Shown one piece after another: positions 26,825 to 34,305 of a DNA stretch of 64,000 nt. This stretch comes from Eikenella sp963548155. GTDB lineage: Bacteria; Pseudomonadota; Gammaproteobacteria; Burkholderiales; Neisseriaceae. Each line of letters starts with the position of its first letter. The first letter of the stretch is position 1. The position numbers were made by a program, and so were the translations under genes. Where the stretch lies: NCBI GenBank assembly GCA_963548155.1, contig CAUUTP010000001.1, positions 21,992 through 85,991 on the forward strand, written 5' to 3'. The notes under the pieces were generated by a model, which saw only the letters and a list, made by a program, of their open reading frames with translations, ran no database searches and was not told the DNA's origin.

Positions 26825-28870
26825 TTATTCGAAATAAACATCGGCAGTTACACGTGAACATGCGCCCGCGCTGTCCAGTGATTCGGCTTCCACCAGATAG
26901 GTGCGGCCGATATGCGGGTCGAGACGGCGGTACACTTCGGGGGTGATTTCGGTGTCCTGCGACAACAAAATCACCTGCTGTTCCAGCCCACTCCAATGCT
27001 TGAACAAACCTTCTCGGTGGCCCTCATCCAAACGTGCCAAAGGGGTATCGATGACAAAGGGGGCAGGATAGTGGGTAACTTCCGCCAATGCCGACACCAG
27101 CGACATAATCAGAATTTGCATTTGTCCGGCCGACAAATCGACCTGCGCTTCCCTGCCGTCGCGGCCGTAAAGCCCCATCCTTCCGTCGGCTTCGATGCTG
27201 ATTTTGTGGATGCGGTCATCGTGTGCAATGGTGCGGTTGATGCGGGTGGCGGTTTCACCGATTTCACCCGCCTTTTGCCGCATTAGAGCATCGGTCAATG
27301 CGGCAATAACTTTTTCTACCTGTCCCGCACGGCGCGACTTCACCATCAGCGGGTTGCTGTCGCTGATTTTGTCTTGCAGTTTGCTGACTTCATCCTTTTT
27401 GCGCCGGCATTCTTTTTCTTTTTCCAACACGTTGCTTTTCAGGCTGCCCGAACGTTCTTTCAGTATATCGGCCTGCTTGTTCGCCTGTTTGAGCTGTTCC
27501 ACCAGTTCGTCTTTGTTGCTGCCTTTGAGCAGCTCCAATTCTTCCAAGACTTGTTTTTGTTCGCTCCGCCGCTGTTCGATATCGGCCAGCAGGCTGCCTA
27601 TCCTTCCTTGTGGCATACCCTGTATGCGGCTGATTTCGTTTTGGATTTCAGCATGGGCGTTTTTCGAGAGATAGTTGTGCTCGATAGTTTCGGCGCAATT
27701 TTCAGGCAACGGGTAAAATAATTCGTTCCAGCATTCGGCTACAGCTTCCTTCATCAGCGGGTCTTCCAAAATGGCGCAAGCCGAACGCCCCAATACTTCT
27801 TTGACTTTGCCGCTGCCGACAAACGCGCTCCAAAAATCGTTTACCCGTCCCGCAATCTGCTCCCTGCCGGCTTCATGGTGCAGGCGGTTGGCTTCTCGTT
27901 CGAGTTTGATTTTTAGCGCGTTCAGGCCGTCTGAAGGCAGGAAGGCCAGCGGCATGGCTTTAACCGCCGCCTTGACCTTCGCATTGAAATCGTCCATTTC
28001 CTTCTCCAGCCGTTCCCGCTGCATCAGCAAATCCTGCGAAGTGCGGATGTCGCTGCCGCCGCCGATCTGCTGTTGCAGCCTGCTTCTTTCCGCATCCCAA
28101 TGCGCCCATTCCTGTTGTACTTTTTCCCATTCTTCACGGAATACATCATATTGCACTTGGGCAGAAGTCAATGCGCTTTCGGCTTTGTCCAAATCTTCCT
28201 GCATCTTTTTGCCCGCGTTCTCGGAAATGCAGCGTTTGCGGTAATCGCCAAGGCTGTCTGCAAGCCGCGTCAGCAGGGTTACGCCCAACAGGCCTTTCAG
28301 GGCGGTATTGAGCCACATACCCGTGCCGCTGCGTTCTGCAGCCTGCACGATTTTTTCGCCGTCGAAAAAGAAAAACGGCGCATAATCGAACGGCAGGGCG
28401 TAAGTGTTGAGATATTTGTCCAATTCGGCTAAATCGACAGGCAGGTAGCGGTCGTCAACCAGCACGTCTGCCCGCGTTTCGGTGCTTTCGCGTTCAAATT
28501 GCCTTTTCTCATTGAAATGCCATTTCCGGCGGATTTTCAGGCCGCAAATCTTACCTTGCCGCCGTTGGCGGATTTCAATTTCCAGCTCGATGCGGTATCG
28601 GCCGTATTGCGGCGCTGCTTTGTGATGCAGGGCAGCCTGCAGGAAATTCGGGTAATTGACATCTTTGCTGTTCAAGCCGGCCCGCTGCAAATGGCTGACC
28701 GCATCCGCGTCATACAGGCACAGGTAAACCGCTTCCAACAAAGTGGTTTTGCCGTGCCCGTTCATCGCGCCGATTAAAACAATGTTCTGCCCGTTTTTCG
28801 GTTCGGGAAAGGAGAAGGCCGCTTCTTGGTAGGATTTGAAATTAAGCAGCCTGATTGAATGTATCCACAT
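26825..28870 (-). CDS. dndD: DndD-like SMC/RecN-type ATPase
   Basis: A 681-residue ABC-type ATPase with a long central coiled coil (about 210-560). Walker A is GAMNGHGKTTL (34-44), the signature is LSAGQ (579-583), and Walker B is FVIDTPLARLD (605-615). The segment FFFFDGEKI near 160 and the overall layout match DndD, the ATPase of the DNA phosphorothioation machinery. I place the start at 28870 (MWIHSIRLL), 2 bp after the dndC stop, rather than the TTG at 28882. The family's enzymatic role is uncertain. Carries a Neisseria-type DUS at 27924. Confidence 0.85.
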   Translation of the reverse strand: MWIHSIRLLNFKSYQEAAFSFPEPKNGQNIVLIGAMNGHGKTTLLEAVYLCLYDADAVSHLQRAGLNSKDVNYPNFLQAALHHKAAPQYGRYRIELEIEIRQRRQGKICGLKIRRKWHFNEKRQFERESTETRADVLVDDRYLPVDLAELDKYLNTYALPFDYAPFFFFDGEKIVQAAERSGTGMWLNTALKGLLGVTLLTRLADSLGDYRKRCISENAGKKMQEDLDKAESALTSAQVQYDVFREEWEKVQQEWAHWDAERSRLQQQIGGGSDIRTSQDLLMQRERLEKEMDDFNAKVKAAVKAMPLAFLPSDGLNALKIKLEREANRLHHEAGREQIAGRVNDFWSAFVGSGKVKEVLGRSACAILEDPLMKEAVAECWNELFYPLPENCAETIEHNYLSKNAHAEIQNEISRIQGMPQGRIGSLLADIEQRRSEQKQVLEELELLKGSNKDELVEQLKQANKQADILKERSGSLKSNVLEKEKECRRKKDEVSKLQDKISDSNPLMVKSRRAGQVEKVIAALTDALMRQKAGEIGETATRINRTIAHDDRIHKISIEADGRMGLYGRDGREAQVDLSAGQMQILIMSLVSALAEVTHYPAPFVIDTPLARLDEGHREGLFKHWSGLEQQVILLSQDTEITPEVYRRLDPHIGRTYLVEAESLDSAGACSRVTADVYFE
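27924..27935 (+). repeat. Neisseria-type DUS in dndD
   Basis: AGGCCGTCTGAA, exact AG-DUS, the second in the cassette. No exact copy of the local AGGCTACCTGAA was found inside 25211-30601. Confidence 0.8.
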
Positions 28871-28872
28871 AT

Positions 28873-29817
28873 TCAGCCCCAATATTTCCTGTTTTCAAAA
28901 ACTTCATCGAATACTTCGGTCATGCCACGTTTGCGGATCCGTTCCTGTTGTTCACGCTCCCATGCTGCCAAATCGGCCAGCGCATCGGGCGATACACCAT
29001 GTTCGAAGGCAATTTTCTCCATTAGATTTCTGGCGTTTGCATCACTCCACAGCAGCAAATCAGCCACCTGTTCCCGTGTTTCCGTCTTCATTAGCACAAT
29101 CGGACATTCGCCGCCGGCAGCTTCTCGGTATAGCTTGATTAAATCGTTGTGTGTGCCGCCCCAGGGTGGGTCGTTGGTAGCAAGAAATTCCCACACGTCG
29201 TCGGTACTCAAATCGGCAATCGGTCGGTACACCAACGCGTTTTTCAGATCGCCGTGCGGGGTCAGATTGCTGTTTTCTAGATTTTGGTGGCTTTCGATAC
29301 TGGCCTTGCGGGTGGCGGATTCGTCTTTGCGCACGCCCAGCACGATGATGGCTTTGCCGTTTTCGTTTACTTTTTGCAGGATGTAGCCACTAGTAGGCTG
29401 GATTTTCAGGCGGTCGGTGCACCAGCGCATTGAGCGGTTGGGCGTGGGGTAGCCTTTGCCGATGAGTAGCGTCCAAAAGGTGTCCTGCAATTTCGGCACG
29501 GTGATTTCGCCGCTGACGGGCAGCCTGAAAATTTCAGCGGCACGCAGAATTTCTGCCAAAGATTGGCGCATGTGTTTCACTACCAGCGGGCTTTCCACCA
29601 GCGTGTCGTTGGAAATGAAGAACACCTGCCGCGTCCGCAGCATCGGCGGCAGCGAAAGCAGCATGTCAAACACCAAATGGGCGACAAGGGTGCTGTCCTT
29701 GCCGCCTGAAAAGGTAACAATCCAAGGGTAGTGCTGTGTTTCGCTCAAATATTCTTCAGCGATGTTTTGGCGTATATCCTCAAACGGATTGGCTTTGTTT
29801 ATGGGGATAACTTTCAT
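28873..29817 (-). CDS. dndC: DndC-like PAPS-reductase-fold ATPase, short form
   Basis: A 314-residue ATP-pyrophosphatase-fold protein like DndC, which provides the sulfur-insertion step in DNA phosphorothioation. The PP-loop SGGKDS is at 37-42, RWCTDRLKI at 131-139 (Cys133) and VLGVRKDESATR at 159-170, with ECPIV near 237 (Cys238). After that, canonical DndC has, as I recall, a block with CGNSRFGCWTC and about 150 more residues; here the chain passes straight to a C-terminal WEREQQERIRKRGM-like tail that resembles the end of DndC. So it is either a natural short form or an internal deletion; the frame is intact. The start at 29817 is chosen because the upstream ATG at 29850 lies inside a palindrome; ATG 29829 is also possible. 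Confidence 0.8.
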   Translation of the reverse strand: MKVIPINKANPFEDIRQNIAEEYLSETQHYPWIVTFSGGKDSTLVAHLVFDMLLSLPPMLRTRQVFFISNDTLVESPLVVKHMRQSLAEILRAAEIFRLPVSGEITVPKLQDTFWTLLIGKGYPTPNRSMRWCTDRLKIQPTSGYILQKVNENGKAIIVLGVRKDESATRKASIESHQNLENSNLTPHGDLKNALVYRPIADLSTDDVWEFLATNDPPWGGTHNDLIKLYREAAGGECPIVLMKTETREQVADLLLWSDANARNLMEKIAFEHGVSPDALADLAAWEREQQERIRKRGMTEVFDEVFENRKYWG

Positions 29818-29830
29818 ACATTTTCTCATT

Positions 29831-29876
29831 TGCACCGAAAACAGGTGCATTCGTGATTGTACCTAAAATCGGTGCA
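29831..29876. promoter_or_regulatory. Two tandem 19-bp palindromic operators
   Basis: TGCACCGAAAACAGGTGCA (29831-29849) and TGTACCTAAAATCGGTGCA (29858-29876) share the form TGYACC, 7 bp, GGTGCA. Their centres are 27 bp apart. They fill the space between dndC and the divergent XRE gene, and the second one ends directly at the regulator's ATG. Binding by the XRE protein and shared control of both sides is inferred. Confidence 0.75.
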
Positions 29877-30128
29877 ATGAAGAACATCCGGCTGTCGGTT
29901 CACTCCAAGGAACATGCGAAATTGCGACAGCTCCTTATCCGGCGGCGCTTGGATTTGGGGTTGTCGCAACGTGCGTTGGCGGAGCGGATGGATGTGGTGC
30001 ATTCATTCGTGGGGAAAGTGGAAACAGGTGACAGGCGGATGGATATATTTGAATTTATCGAATACTGTCGGGCTTTGGATTGGGATGCGCCGGAGATATT
30101 GCGGGGTTTGCAGGAGGACTCGGTATGA
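29877..30128 (+). CDS. XRE-family transcriptional regulator
   Basis: An 83-residue protein made almost wholly of a helix-turn-helix domain. The DNA-binding part is LIRRRLDLGLSQRALAERMDV then SFVGKVETGDRRM (about 20-55), typical Cro/C1/XRE. I take ATG 29877 as the start; a GTG at 29853 would run through the second palindrome. It is divergent from dndC and overlaps the next gene by 4 bp (ATGA). Probably an autorepressor of the cassette. Confidence 0.8.
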   Translation: MKNIRLSVHSKEHAKLRQLLIRRRLDLGLSQRALAERMDVVHSFVGKVETGDRRMDIFEFIEYCRALDWDAPEILRGLQEDSV

Positions 30129-30601
30129 CGAATTTACCGGTGTTGTTGAAATATGTAGAGCAATTCCGAGGATTGCATACCAGTTTTACTTATGCACAAA
30201 ATCACTCACCACACAAATTTATTTTGCTGTACAGCCTGTGCCTCCTATATGCTTCCGGTAGCCTGAAAACAGAACAGATTAACTTTTCTGACGAATTATT
30301 AATTGAATGGCAGATGGTGTTTCGGCGGCAATGGCAACGGTGGGTAGCAAACGACTATCATCAGGAAAAATTCGGCATGCCGCTTTACCACATGAAGTTT
30401 GAGCCATTTTGGCATTTCCGCGTCAAACCCGATATGGAAGATATGTTTGAACAAAAAAACCGTATGAAGGCTTTATCCAGCTTGCGCCAAGCCGTTTCAG
30501 GAGTGGAACTCGATTTGCCTCTCTCATGCCTGCTGCGACAGGAGGAAACGCAGCAGGTGCTGCAAGATGTGTTGCTGGCAAGGTTGTTTAAGATTCTGTA
30601 A
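30125..30601 (+). CDS. Small protein resembling a DNA sulfur-binding domain
   Basis: A 158-residue protein, translationally coupled to the XRE gene. The pattern of an N-terminal helix, HK near 30-31 followed by a hydrophobic helix (KFILLYSLCLLY), then LLIEWQMVFRRQWQRWV, MPLYHMKFEPFWHF (85-98), and a C-terminal helix (EETQQVLQDVLLARLF) resembles the N-terminal part of HNH endonucleases of the ScoMcrA sulfur-binding type. No HNH motif follows. If correct it would be a stand-alone reader of modified DNA. The likeness is my recollection of the family pattern, so the call is tentative. A product of this length with no catalytic motif is unlikely to be a nuclease alone. Confidence 0.45.
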   Translation: MTNLPVLLKYVEQFRGLHTSFTYAQNHSPHKFILLYSLCLLYASGSLKTEQINFSDELLIEWQMVFRRQWQRWVANDYHQEKFGMPLYHMKFEPFWHFRVKPDMEDMFEQKNRMKALSSLRQAVSGVELDLPLSCLLRQEETQQVLQDVLLARLFKIL

Positions 30602-30632
30602 CAACATGGTAAAACTGTAAACGGAAGAAAAT

Positions 30633-30676
30633 AAAGGCTACCTGAAAGCATACAAACTGCTTTCAGGTAGCCTTTT
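30633..30676. repeat. Right boundary hairpin of the defence-like cassette
   Basis: An exact DUS inverted pair with loop GCATACAAACTGC. It is the near-complement of the hairpin at 25154-25198 (only the mutated arm differs). It also ends transcription of the XRE operon and of the convergent rbgA-like gene. Confidence 0.8.
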
Positions 30677-30688
30677 GGTATATATCGC

Positions 30689-31618
30689 CTATTTCCCCTT
30701 ACGCCGTTCAGCCTGCCGCTCGGCACGTTTGGCTTGCAGGCGGGCTTCTTCTTCGCGGGCGGCAGCAAGCCAGATTTGCCACTGTTCGGGGGTTTCGAGG
30801 GTGATGCGGCCGATTTGGCCGTCGCGGAAATCGGTGAGGGTGTTTTCAGCGGCTTTTTGGTAGTTGATGCGGCCGCCGCCAAGCAGGGCGCCGCGCCGGC
30901 GGCCGATCCATTCGAGCCAGTCGGTGTCTTGCCAGCTTTGGCTCTCTTCCGGGTCGGCTTGGTAGCGAGATTGCAGTTGGGGCAGGTAGTGTTGGCGCAG
31001 ATAGTTGAGCAGCTCGAGAGCAACGGTTTCTTCATCCAGCGCATTGCGGCCTACTGCGCCGCTGGCGGCGAGGTTGTAGCCGCTTTGCGGAACGATGATT
31101 TTCGGCCAAAGCATGCCGGGGGTGTCGTAGAGCCAGAAGTCGTCGGCAAGCAACAGGCGTTGTTCGGTTTTGGTGATGCCGGGCTCGTTGCCGGTTTTGG
31201 CAGATTTTTTGCCGATCATGCCGTTGATCAGGGTGGACTTGCCCACATTAGGAATGCCGCAGATGAGCACGCGCAGGGGACGGTCGATGCCTTGCCGCTG
31301 CGGAACCAGCGCACGGCAGGCGGCGGTGATTTTTTGCGCAGCTTGGCGTTCGGAAGCATCAAGAGCCAGAGCGCTGGTGTTGGGGCGATTTTGCAGTTCG
31401 GCCAGCCACACTTGGGTGAGCTCGGGGTCGGCAAGGTCTTGTTTGTTTAGTAAATAGAGCTTGGGCTTGCCACGCGAAAGCTGTGCAAGCAGTGGGTTCT
31501 GGCTGGAGGCAGGCAGGCGGGCATCCAGCATTTCGATGACCATATCGGTGCTTTTCAGCCGCTCGATGAGGGCTTTTTTGGTTTTGTGCATATGGCCGGG
31601 AAACCATTGGATGCTCAT
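30689..31618 (-). CDS. Ribosome biogenesis GTPase YlqF/RbgA-like
   Basis: A 309-residue circularly permuted GTPase acting in large-subunit assembly. The motifs appear in permuted order: G4 LLNKQDLAD near 58, G5-like DASE near 89, G1 GIPNVGKSTLIN near 121, and G3 YDTPGMLWP near 165. The start MSIQWFPGHMHKTKKAL is typical. A basic tail (about 285-309, RLQAKRAERQAERRKGK) follows. RbgA in Bacillus is needed for 50S maturation, while the proteobacterial homologue is less well studied. It is convergent with the cassette on its left. Confidence 0.9.
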   Translation of the reverse strand: MSIQWFPGHMHKTKKALIERLKSTDMVIEMLDARLPASSQNPLLAQLSRGKPKLYLLNKQDLADPELTQVWLAELQNRPNTSALALDASERQAAQKITAACRALVPQRQGIDRPLRVLICGIPNVGKSTLINGMIGKKSAKTGNEPGITKTEQRLLLADDFWLYDTPGMLWPKIIVPQSGYNLAASGAVGRNALDEETVALELLNYLRQHYLPQLQSRYQADPEESQSWQDTDWLEWIGRRRGALLGGGRINYQKAAENTLTDFRDGQIGRITLETPEQWQIWLAAAREEEARLQAKRAERQAERRKGK

Positions 31619-31721
31619 GATGTTTTCTTTCTATTGGTTTCAGGTAGCCTTTGGCAGGAAAAGGCTACCTGAAAATGTTAGGAGTACTGATTGGCAGTGT
31701 TGAAACTGATCTTTTTAGCGC

Positions 31722-31879
31722 TGCAGAAACTCGCCTTCCCTCGGAAGTCTCGGTCCGCTCCGCAGAAACTTGCCTTCCTGCGGAAGTCTGGTTTTAGCTT
31801 CGCAGAAACTTGTCCTCCTGCGGAAGTCTGGTTTTAGCTCCGCAGAAACTCGTCCTCCTGCGGAGGCCTCGTTTTCAGG
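31722..31879. repeat. Four 40-bp tandem repeats, each with an internal hairpin
   Basis: In the gap 31619-31942, units start with CGCAGAAACT at 31761, 31801 and 31841 (period 40), plus a diverged first unit at 31722. Each holds CCGCAG and CTGCGG arms around about 12 bp. The last unit runs into a DUS at 31874-31885. A similar single unit plus DUS is at 60908-60945. The gap also holds DUS pairs at 31639-31673 and 31874-31907. No coding frame. Copies 2 and 3 are nearly identical, so the array probably varies in copy number. Confidence 0.75.
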
Positions 31880-31942
31880 TAGCCTGTTGGTGTTGGGGCT
31901 ACCTGAAACTCAAGCTTCAACCAAAGCAAATATGCTTGGCGC

Positions 31943-32800
31943 TCACGCGCGGTGGGCGGCGGTGGTAGGAAGCTGGCGATGGCGCACCCACACGGGGTAG
32001 TCGCGCAGGCGTTCGGCCACGGCTTCGGCCACGAATACGGAGCGGTGCTGACCGCCGGTGCAGCCGATGCCGACCACGAGCATGTGCACGCGGGTTTGGC
32101 GGGCGTATTCGGGCAACCAGCGGTTTAGGTAGCCGCTGATGTCGGCCACCATCTGCTGCACGACTTTGAATTGGGCGAAATAGGCGCGCACGGCTTCGTC
32201 GCGGCCGGTGAGTTCGCGCAGGTTTTCATCGTAATACGGGTTGGGCAAGGCACGGGTGTCGAAGAGGAAATCCAAATCCAGCGGCGCGCCGTATTTGAAG
32301 CCGAATGATTCGATCACCACCTGCAAACCGCCGTGGCTGAGAGCGAGCCACTCTTGAATGCGAAATTTTAAATCGCCGATGCTGTCATGGGAGTTGTTGA
32401 TGCAAAAGGCGAAACTCTGCCACGGTTGGAGCATTTGCCGCTCGGCGGCTATGCTTTCGGCCAGGGTAAGGGTGGTGGCGGCTAGGGGATGGCGGCGGCC
32501 GTGGCGGTCGAGCCGGCGGATGAGGGTGGCGGTGTCGGCATCAAGAAACAGCAGGCGCAGGGGGTGGCCTTGGCGGCGGATGGCACGCAGGCAGTTTTGG
32601 ATGGTGTCTTGGGGATACGGCAGGCGGATATCGAGGCTGATGGCCAGCTTGCTGATTTGGCTGGCAGCAGATTGGGCCACCAATTGTGGCAGGAGCGCGG
32701 GCGGAATATTGTCCACGCAAGTGAAGCCCATATCACCGAGCAATTTTAAGGCAACTGTTTTTCCCGAGCCGGTAAGCCCGCTAATCAGCACTATCCTCAT
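31943..32800 (-). CDS. rapZ: RNase adapter protein RapZ
   Basis: A 285-residue nucleotide-binding protein (YvcJ family). In E. coli RapZ guides RNase E to the small RNA GlmZ to tune amino-sugar synthesis. Walker A is GLTGSGKT near residue 8. The C-terminal domain has FGFKYGAPLDLDFLFDTRALPNPYY and GCTGGQHRSVFVAEAVA, which is diagnostic (split here as GFKYG, DTRALPNPYY and GCTGGQHRS). The gene overlaps hprK by 20 bp. Whether GlmZ exists in this organism cannot be seen. Confidence 0.94.
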   Translation of the reverse strand: MRIVLISGLTGSGKTVALKLLGDMGFTCVDNIPPALLPQLVAQSAASQISKLAISLDIRLPYPQDTIQNCLRAIRRQGHPLRLLFLDADTATLIRRLDRHGRRHPLAATTLTLAESIAAERQMLQPWQSFAFCINNSHDSIGDLKFRIQEWLALSHGGLQVVIESFGFKYGAPLDLDFLFDTRALPNPYYDENLRELTGRDEAVRAYFAQFKVVQQMVADISGYLNRWLPEYARQTRVHMLVVGIGCTGGQHRSVFVAEAVAERLRDYPVWVRHRQLPTTAAHRA

Positions 32801-33743
32801 GGCTGCGTTCGTCTTCCCTCAGCATGGCGGTATGGCGTTCTAAAAATTCTTTGGTACTGTCTTTACCGCGCGCCTGCAGAATATAGTTGCGCACCGCTGC
32901 TTCCACCAGCACGGCGAGGTTGCGGCCGACGGCCACCGGCAGCGTAACCGAGCGTACGGCCACGTTGAGGATGGTTTCGGTTTCGCTCTGGATGGAAAGG
33001 CGGTCGAGCGTTTTCATGTAGTTGTCGTCGGCCAGCGTCAGGTTGATGATGAGCTTGAGCTGCTTGGAGGGCAGCACGGCGGTTTCGCCGAAAATGGTGC
33101 GGATATTGAGCACGCCCAGGCCGCGCACTTCGAGAAAATCGCGCAATACGGCCGGGCAGCGGCCTTCCAGCGTTTCCGGGCCGGTGCGGTAGAGCTCCAC
33201 CGCGTCGTCGGCTACCAAACCGTGCCCGCGCGAAATCAGCTCCAAAGCCAGCTCGCTCTTGCCCAAACCGGATTCGCCCATCAGCAGCACGCCGATTTCA
33301 AACACGTCCAAAAACACGCCGTGTTTCACGGTGGAGGCAGCCAGCACGCGCTGCAAATAAATCCGCAGCACGTCCATCAAAAACGGGCTTTCGGTTTTGG
33401 ACGTGAGCAGCGGCACGTTGTGGGTGTGGCAATAATCGCGCAGCATGAAAGGCACGGGCAGATCGTTGGCCACAATCACCAGGGCAATGCTCAAATCGAA
33501 GAGTTCGTCCAGGCTCGCCTTCACTTCCCCGGCGGCCATCTTATCCAAATAGGCCACTTCGGCCACGCCCAACACCTGCACTTGGTTGGGATGGATAAAA
33601 TTCAAATGCCCCACCAGCGCCAACACAGGTTTGTCGGCATCCACGCTGATGCGGTTGTCTGCGCCCGCCGTGCCGGCCGACCAAGCCAAACTCAGCTTGG
33701 CCTGGTTGTCTTGATAGAGCTTGCGCACGGAGATGCTGGGCAT
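32781..33743 (-). CDS. hprK: HPr kinase/phosphorylase
   Basis: A 320-residue bifunctional kinase/phosphorylase that modifies Ser46 of HPr. Walker A is GESGLGKSELALEL (about 152-165), followed by LISRGHGLVADDAVEL and the LEVRGLGVLNIRTIFG signature. Neisseriaceae and other beta-proteobacteria carry hprK without a complete sugar PTS, so a regulatory role alongside PtsN is likely. It begins 14 bp after ptsN and overlaps rapZ by 20 bp, giving one operon. Confidence 0.94.
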   Translation of the reverse strand: MPSISVRKLYQDNQAKLSLAWSAGTAGADNRISVDADKPVLALVGHLNFIHPNQVQVLGVAEVAYLDKMAAGEVKASLDELFDLSIALVIVANDLPVPFMLRDYCHTHNVPLLTSKTESPFLMDVLRIYLQRVLAASTVKHGVFLDVFEIGVLLMGESGLGKSELALELISRGHGLVADDAVELYRTGPETLEGRCPAVLRDFLEVRGLGVLNIRTIFGETAVLPSKQLKLIINLTLADDNYMKTLDRLSIQSETETILNVAVRSVTLPVAVGRNLAVLVEAAVRNYILQARGKDSTKEFLERHTAMLREDERSHEDSAD

Positions 33744-33757
33744 AGGCGTCCTGTTGG

Positions 33758-34204
33758 TTATGCGGTGAGAATGCGGTGGGCGGCTTCGGCGTTTTCGGCA
33801 GCCAAAAGCTGCTCGCGCACGGCTTTATCCGAAAGCTTGATGGCCAAGGCAGAGAGCACTTCCAAATGCTCGCCGGAAGCGTTTTCCGGCACCAGCAGCA
33901 CAAACACCAGCGATACCGGCTCGCCGTCGGGCGCATCGAAATCCACAGCTTCTTTCAGGCGGATAAACGCGCCGGTGGCCGCTTGCACTTCGGCATGCCG
34001 GCCATGCGGGATGGCCACGCCGTGCCCCAGCGCGGTGGTGCCGAGCTTTTCGCGCGCAAACAAGCATTCAAACACAGCGGCGCGGCTCAGGCCGGATTCG
34101 CTTTCCAGCAGCAGGCCGGCTTCTTCAAACAGGCGTTTTTTGCTGCTCACTTCCAAATCCAGCACAATATGCGATACGGGCAGGATATTGCCGATCAGAC
34201 TCAT
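33758..34204 (-). CDS. ptsN: PTS nitrogen-regulatory IIA protein (EIIA-Ntr)
   Basis: A 148-residue cytosolic phosphocarrier. The phosphorylated His lies in GHGVAIPHGR. The fold segments DLEVSSKKRLFEEAGLLL and FVLLVPENASGEHLEVLSAL are typical. An ATG at 34204 has GAGAAG upstream; an open frame extends further to 34342 but its residues do not resemble the family and overlap ubiA. It is the first gene of ptsN-hprK-rapZ. It may sense PEP/nitrogen status through PtsP and HPr homologues encoded elsewhere. Confidence 0.94.
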   Translation of the reverse strand: MSLIGNILPVSHIVLDLEVSSKKRLFEEAGLLLESESGLSRAAVFECLFAREKLGTTALGHGVAIPHGRHAEVQAATGAFIRLKEAVDFDAPDGEPVSLVFVLLVPENASGEHLEVLSALAIKLSDKAVREQLLAAENAEAAHRILTA

Positions 34205-34305
34205 GGTTACTTCTCTTGCGTAAAAATTCATTAAGGATAGGATTGTACCTGTGCCGCCGCCGAAGGGCAATTTTGTGCCCGGCGGCCAGCTTTCAGGTAG
34301 CCTAA

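Noticed and set aside
31722..31879. CRISPR array
   Set aside because: Units are contiguous 40-bp tandem repeats with no unique spacers and no cas genes nearby.
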